From Photobacterium damselae (GTDB lineage: Bacteria > Pseudomonadota > Gammaproteobacteria > Enterobacterales > Vibrionaceae): a DNA stretch of 64,000 nt. The notes below the pieces were generated by a model. It made no database searches and was not told the origin of the DNA. It saw only the letters and a program-made list of their open reading frames with translations. The translations under genes and the position numbers were made by a program. Positions 60,470-64,000 of the stretch are shown piece by piece; the first letter of the stretch is position 1, and the number at the start of each line of letters is the position of its first letter. Where the stretch lies: assembly GCF_003026815.1 (NCBI RefSeq), contig NZ_PYOG01000021.1, positions 19,668 through 83,667 on the forward strand, given 5' to 3'.

Positions 60470-60507
60470 ATTTCTAGCGTATTAATCAGCGTCTAAGTTA
60501 AACGATA

Positions 60508-61812
60508 TTATTTTTTCGCTACCGCTTTTAAGCCTTGGTTAATATCTAGGATATCTTGCTCGCTTAGTGTACCAACAGCTTGTTTTAGCTGAAGTTGGCT
60601 CAGAATATAGTTATAACGAGCATCGGCTAATTGACTGTTAGCATTGTACAAACTCTGGGTTGAGTTCAGTACGTCAACAATGGTACGAGTACCAACATCA
60701 AAGCCCGCTTCTGTTGCTTCTAATGCTGATTTTGCCGATACCACAGATTGTTGGTAAGCACGCAAGGAAGCAATTGATGAGTTGATGTTGTTGTAATAAG
60801 CACGAACATCTTTTACTACGCTACGGTATTGTTGCTCTAGTTGCTCACTGGCAGAAACATAAGCAAACTGTGCTTGTTTTACTTCAGATGTTGTACGACC
60901 ACCGGTATAAACAGGTAGGTTCATTGTTACACCTGCAGTTAAAGAGCCGTCATCGTTACCCATTCGTGTTTGATCGTAGCTATAGCCAGTATCAAACGAT
61001 AGGGTTGGTAGATGACCGGATTCTGCTAGTGAAATCTTATTGCGAGCCACATCTTGAGCAATGCGGTAAGTTAGCAAGGTCAAGTTTTCTGTTTCTGCGC
61101 CTTTCACCAAGTCATTCACTGGCTTACCAGGATTACTTGCTGAGAACGACTTAGTATCAAGAATATCAAGGTTCTTGTGCGCTTGGCCTGTGATTTCACG
61201 AAGCTCTTCGTAACTGTTTGTTAGCGCATTTTCTTTCAAGATTTCGCTTGCTAATACGCTGTCGTATTGAGCTTGAGCGTCATATACGTCAGTAATTGCA
61301 GATAGACCAACATCAAAACGCTGTTTCATCTGCTCAAGTTGACGACCTACGGCTGCTTTTTCAGCTCGTACAAATGTCAGATCATCTTGTGCTTTAAGAA
61401 CATCAAAGTATGCTTTTGATACTCGCATGATCAGAGCTTGTTGCGCTGCAGCGTAAGCCGCATCACTTTGACGAGCCTGTTGCTCTGAAATGTCTAGGTT
61501 CACCCAGCTAGAACGGTTATAGATAGATTGACTTAGCTGTAAGCCGGTATTGAAACCGTGGTTATCTACCGCTGGAGTATCGGCATCCATAAAGTTACCT
61601 TTATAGCCTGCAGATAAATTGATTTGTGGTAGAAGTGAACTGCGAGCTGAATTGATCGCTTCAAAAGCAGCATCTTTATCGGCTGCCGCTTTCAGTAGTT
61701 GCGGATCATTTTGTTTCGCTTGTTGATAAATTTCGGCTAGGTTATCAGCCAATGCTGACTGGCTTAAACCGCCAAACGCAACGCTAATAAAAAGCGGAAG
61801 CAATTTTTTCAT
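60508..61812 (-). CDS. tolC: outer-membrane efflux channel TolC
   Basis: TolC forms the outer-membrane channel for RND efflux pumps and type I secretion. The 434-residue precursor has a signal peptide (MKKLLPLFISVAFGGLSQSA, then LADN at the cleavage site). The mature protein has two tandem OEP repeats with coiled-coil-forming helices (for example RDVAR-type and QLEQMKQRFDVGLSAITDVY segments) and the second repeat EATEAGFDVGTRTIVDVLNS. A longer frame to 61872 is not supported. It is divergent from nudF, as in E. coli and V. cholerae. Confidence 0.96.
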   Translation of the reverse strand: MKKLLPLFISVAFGGLSQSALADNLAEIYQQAKQNDPQLLKAAADKDAAFEAINSARSSLLPQINLSAGYKGNFMDADTPAVDNHGFNTGLQLSQSIYNRSSWVNLDISEQQARQSDAAYAAAQQALIMRVSKAYFDVLKAQDDLTFVRAEKAAVGRQLEQMKQRFDVGLSAITDVYDAQAQYDSVLASEILKENALTNSYEELREITGQAHKNLDILDTKSFSASNPGKPVNDLVKGAETENLTLLTYRIAQDVARNKISLAESGHLPTLSFDTGYSYDQTRMGNDDGSLTAGVTMNLPVYTGGRTTSEVKQAQFAYVSASEQLEQQYRSVVKDVRAYYNNINSSIASLRAYQQSVVSAKSALEATEAGFDVGTRTIVDVLNSTQSLYNANSQLADARYNYILSQLQLKQAVGTLSEQDILDINQGLKAVAKK

Positions 61813-62179
61813 GGATGCCTTTCCTGGTCCTGCTGATAAACAAAAAATCGTGGGCAAGATATCAGTGTACACAACAAAACCTTGCTGGAAACTGATCCTT
61901 ACCTTTATTTACGTTAATTATAACGAATAATATTAAGCGCTATCTTATCCTAAAACAGGTTTTTCAACGATGTTTTATTCAGCGTTACTCTATTTTAATT
62001 CTTTACGCTTAAAAAAAGACTTAAAAATATACGTAATAATTATTAAAAAAGTTGAATTTGATCATTGCTGAGCGTCCTAATGAATGAAATGATAGTACGA
62101 ATATAGATTTATTGAAGAACAATGTTGGTGATTTTTATGCGCCATTTTCAATAAAGACAGCGAGTTAAGGATGATTGCA
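61813..62179. other. intergenic region between tolC and nudF
   Basis: About 365 bp of AT-rich sequence holds the divergent promoters. I can support only the AAGGA ribosome-binding site of nudF at 62167-62171. In other bacteria tolC is regulated by MarA/SoxS/Rob or similar factors; I see no site I can name. Confidence 0.4.
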
Positions 62180-62815
62180 ATGTGCGACTCAATGAAAAAA
62201 CAATCGGATATTCATCTTTTTGGCCATAATGATGTAGAGGTATTAAATTCTGATACGCTCTATCAAGGCTTTTTTAAAATGGTGAAGTATCGCTTTCGTC
62301 ATCGCTTATTTGCTGGTGGTTGGAGCCTGCCTATCGAGCGAGAAATGTTTGAGCGAGGCCATGCAGCAGCACTGCTTCCTTATGATCCAAAAACGGATCA
62401 AGTGGTTTTGATTGAACAGTTTCGTGTAGGAGCCATGGCTGCTGGGTGTCAACCATGGCAACTAGAGATAGTGGCGGGTATTATCGAGTCTAATGAGAGT
62501 CCTGAAGATGTCGTTGTCCGAGAAGCGGTGGAAGAAGCTGGCGTTGATGTTAGCGACTTAAGAAAAGTCACTCGCTACTTATCAAGCTCTGGTGGCTGTT
62601 CTGAAATGTTGGATATTTTTGTGGGTACGGTGGATAGTCAAACAGCAAGTGGTCTTCATGGATTAGAAGAAGAAGGCGAAGATATCCGAGTGCATGTTGT
62701 GAGCCGAAATCAAGCCTATCAATGGGTAGAATCGGGTAAAATTGAGAATGCCGCATCCATTATTGCGTTACAATGGCTACAGTTGAATTATCAGCAATTA
62801 CAGTTATTGAAATAA
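62180..62815 (+). CDS. nudF: ADP-ribose pyrophosphatase (Nudix)
   Basis: NudF hydrolyses ADP-ribose to AMP and ribose-5-phosphate. The 211-residue protein contains the full Nudix box, GIIESNESPEDVVVREAVEE followed by AGV (GX5EX7REUXEEXGU), and an ADPRase-type proline-containing extension. An earlier ATG at 62171 exists, but AAGGA at 62167-62171 gives better spacing to 62180. It begins the nudF-yqiB-cpdA run that in relatives continues to yqiA-parE. Confidence 0.94.
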   Translation: MCDSMKKQSDIHLFGHNDVEVLNSDTLYQGFFKMVKYRFRHRLFAGGWSLPIEREMFERGHAAALLPYDPKTDQVVLIEQFRVGAMAAGCQPWQLEIVAGIIESNESPEDVVVREAVEEAGVDVSDLRKVTRYLSSSGGCSEMLDIFVGTVDSQTASGLHGLEEEGEDIRVHVVSRNQAYQWVESGKIENAASIIALQWLQLNYQQLQLLK

Positions 62816-62843
62816 AAGCAGACAGAAGGTCAAAGGGGACCGA

Positions 62844-63275
62844 TTGAAGACAAAATATACGGTAGATTTAGCTCAATTAATGCGGCTTTATGAAACCAAT
62901 TATGCGAAGTTGCTGCCATTATTACCGAAAAATGATGCGGTAGGTGATGAAACCGTATATATGGTACAAGAGCATGAATACCGCTTGAAAATTCTAGAAT
63001 CGACTCGATATACCACGCTTATCACGTTAGAAAGGGTTGATGAGGGAGCTCTAATAGCAGATTATTTGATTACTCAGATGGTGATCAGGCTCTATCATGA
63101 TGCTCGAGTCGCAGAAGTGTGTTCAGCACAGCAGATTTCCCGTTTCAAGCCAAGGTATGATTACCCCAATTTACGCATGTTACAACAAGATGAAAAACAT
63201 CAAGTAAATCGTTTCTTGCATGATTGGTTAAGCCTCTGCTTAAGATTTGGCCTAAGAAAACAATCGGTATATTAA
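62844..63275 (+). CDS. yqiB: DUF1249 family protein YqiB
   Basis: This 143-residue protein belongs to DUF1249, of unknown function. It begins MKTKYTVDLAQLMRLYETNY from a TTG start that follows AAAGGGG by 5 nt. It has the family segment PRYDYPNLRMLQQDEKHQVNRFL and a helical C-terminus. It is always between nudF and cpdA in relatives. The spacing of 28 bp to nudF and 35 bp to cpdA suggests one transcript. Confidence 0.92.
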   Translation: MKTKYTVDLAQLMRLYETNYAKLLPLLPKNDAVGDETVYMVQEHEYRLKILESTRYTTLITLERVDEGALIADYLITQMVIRLYHDARVAEVCSAQQISRFKPRYDYPNLRMLQQDEKHQVNRFLHDWLSLCLRFGLRKQSVY

Positions 63276-63310
63276 ATTTATAATTTTAAGAAAACAGGGT
63301 TTTAGACGTT

Positions 63311-63874
63311 TTGTTGACCTATTCGCTACCACCTAGACAATCAGATAGTGTGGTTCTTCTTCAAATTACAGATACGCATCTTTTTGCTAACGATGCGGGG
63401 AGTCTGCTAGGCGTTGCAACCAAGGACAGTTTTCATGCCGTCTTGGCGGCAATTGATCATCAAGCACGCCCGTTTGATGCTATTATTGCAACGGGAGATA
63501 TCTCCCAAGATCACAGCACAGAATCTTATCAGCATTTTGCCCAAGGTATCGCACGCTGGCAGCAACCTTGTTTTTGGTTGCCTGGGAATCACGATTATCA
63601 ACCAAGCATGAAAGCGGTACTGCCTTCTCCTCAAATTAAACCTTGTGAGCAGGTCTTATTAGGTGAACATTGGCAAATGATTCTACTTGATAGTCAGGTG
63701 CCCGGTGTACCTCATGGTGAGTTGCGAGCTGAGCAATTGGAGATGTTAGACAGAGCATTAGCCGCTCACTCCGAACGCCATGCTTTAGTATTGTTGCATC
63801 ATCATCCTCTAGCTGCTGGTAGCGCATGGCTTGATCAACATCAATTGCATAATGCAGATGATTTCTGGCAAGTG
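63311..63874 (+). pseudogene. cpdA: 3',5'-cyclic-AMP phosphodiesterase, 3' end lost to an insertion
   Basis: CpdA degrades cAMP and so tunes cAMP-CRP regulation. The first 188 codons match the family: metal-binding DTH (21-23), GDISQD (D63), GNHD (N93, H94), and LLHHHPLAAG (H163/164). After WLDQHQLHNADDFWQV the frame reads CLSQFKMSFFFPRLKCLFLK and stops at 63937, unlike CpdA, which continues for about 80 residues and supplies the last two metal ligands (a GHxH motif). The protein therefore lacks part of its active site. The start is TTG, 13 nt after AGGG. The junction coincides with IS-like sequence, so disruption is the likely cause. Confidence 0.85.
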
Positions 63875-64000
63875 TGTTTATCCCAATTTAAAATGTCCTT
63901 TTTCTTTCCCAGATTAAAATGTCTCTTTTTAAAGTAGCTCATCTTGCTCAGAAACTGGTTATAGAGTAGGGAAGTCACGGCTTTTTTCTGGTACTGGGTT
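63873..64000. mobile_element. end of a probable IS21-family insertion sequence, continuing beyond the window
   Basis: From about 63873-63875 the sequence leaves cpdA. It begins TGTTTATCCCAATTTAAAAT and contains two copies of TTAAAATGTC 26 bp apart (63888-63897 and 63914-63923), each followed by a T tract. Multiple short terminal repeats with a TG terminus are a hallmark of IS21-family ends. The exact boundary, target duplication and other end cannot be seen. Confidence 0.72.
63959..64000 (-). CDS. possible C-terminal tail of an IS21-family IstB
   Basis: Reading leftwards from the window edge, one frame is open for 13 codons (NPVPEKSRDFPTL) and ends at TAA (63961-63959), about 85 bp inside the element's end. 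In IS21-family elements istB, the ATP-dependent helper, ends at about this distance from the right terminus. The peptide is too short to assign by sequence, so this rests on position alone. Confidence 0.3.
   Translation of the reverse strand, partial: NPVPEKSRDFPTL

Overview
This window is a conserved housekeeping stretch of a gammaproteobacterial chromosome. Gene content and order point to the Vibrionaceae: rplU-rpmA beside ispB, surA-pdxA-rsmA, a leuABCD-leuO-acyl-CoA ligase-ilvIH block, rpsU-yqeY-dnaG-rpoD, a stand-alone gspAB pair, and glnE-hldE-tolC-nudF-yqiB-cpdA. The moderate to low GC is compatible with Vibrio or Photobacterium. I lean towards Photobacterium or a close relative, but the sequence alone does not settle the genus.

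Layout. 1-5.4 kb: divergent ispB (cut by the window edge) and rplU-rpmA, a DMT exporter, obgE, a split YjjP/YjjB exporter and folA. 5.4-11.9 kb: the leftward lptD-surA-pdxA-rsmA cluster for outer-membrane biogenesis, PLP synthesis and rRNA methylation, then apaH; apaG, usually between rsmA and apaH, is absent. 12-18.5 kb: djlA, rluA, rapA and a PIN-PhoH ATPase. 18.6-22.2 kb: thiBPQ thiamine ABC importer under a TPP riboswitch. 22.2-34.4 kb: a DUF547 protein, then branched-chain amino acid biosynthesis: leuABCD with a 20-residue leucine-rich leader peptide and attenuator, the regulator leuO, a long-chain acyl-CoA ligase and ilvIH. 34.5-37.2 kb: a probable 42-aa membrane protein missed by length cut-offs, an FCD-type GntR regulator and pyruvate kinase. 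37.7-42.6 kb: tRNA-Ile2 (CAU) and the leftward rpsU-yqeY and dnaG-rpoD units. 42.7-47.7 kb: tsaD, plsY, folB-folK, uppP and cca. 47.9-53.3 kb: gspA-gspB for type II secretin assembly, an SH3-domain membrane protein and a Pit phosphate transporter with its PhoU-like partner. 53.4-63.3 kb: CYTH-CHAD triphosphatase, a K+ channel, glnE, hldE, tolC, nudF and yqiB.

The one clear disruption is at the right edge. cpdA (cAMP phosphodiesterase) reads normally for about 188 codons and then runs into sequence with repeated TTAAAATGTC motifs typical of IS21-family ends. The strain probably lacks CpdA, which would affect cAMP-CRP signalling.

I found no CRISPR array, prophage, toxin-antitoxin module or recognisable undescribed multi-gene system. 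The points most worth a second look are the cpdA insertion, the missing apaG, the small membrane ORF after ilvH, the probable CRP/FNR-type control region and long leader of pyk, and the inverted repeats before the acyl-CoA ligase and ilvI. Promoter and operator calls are by eye and have not been tested.
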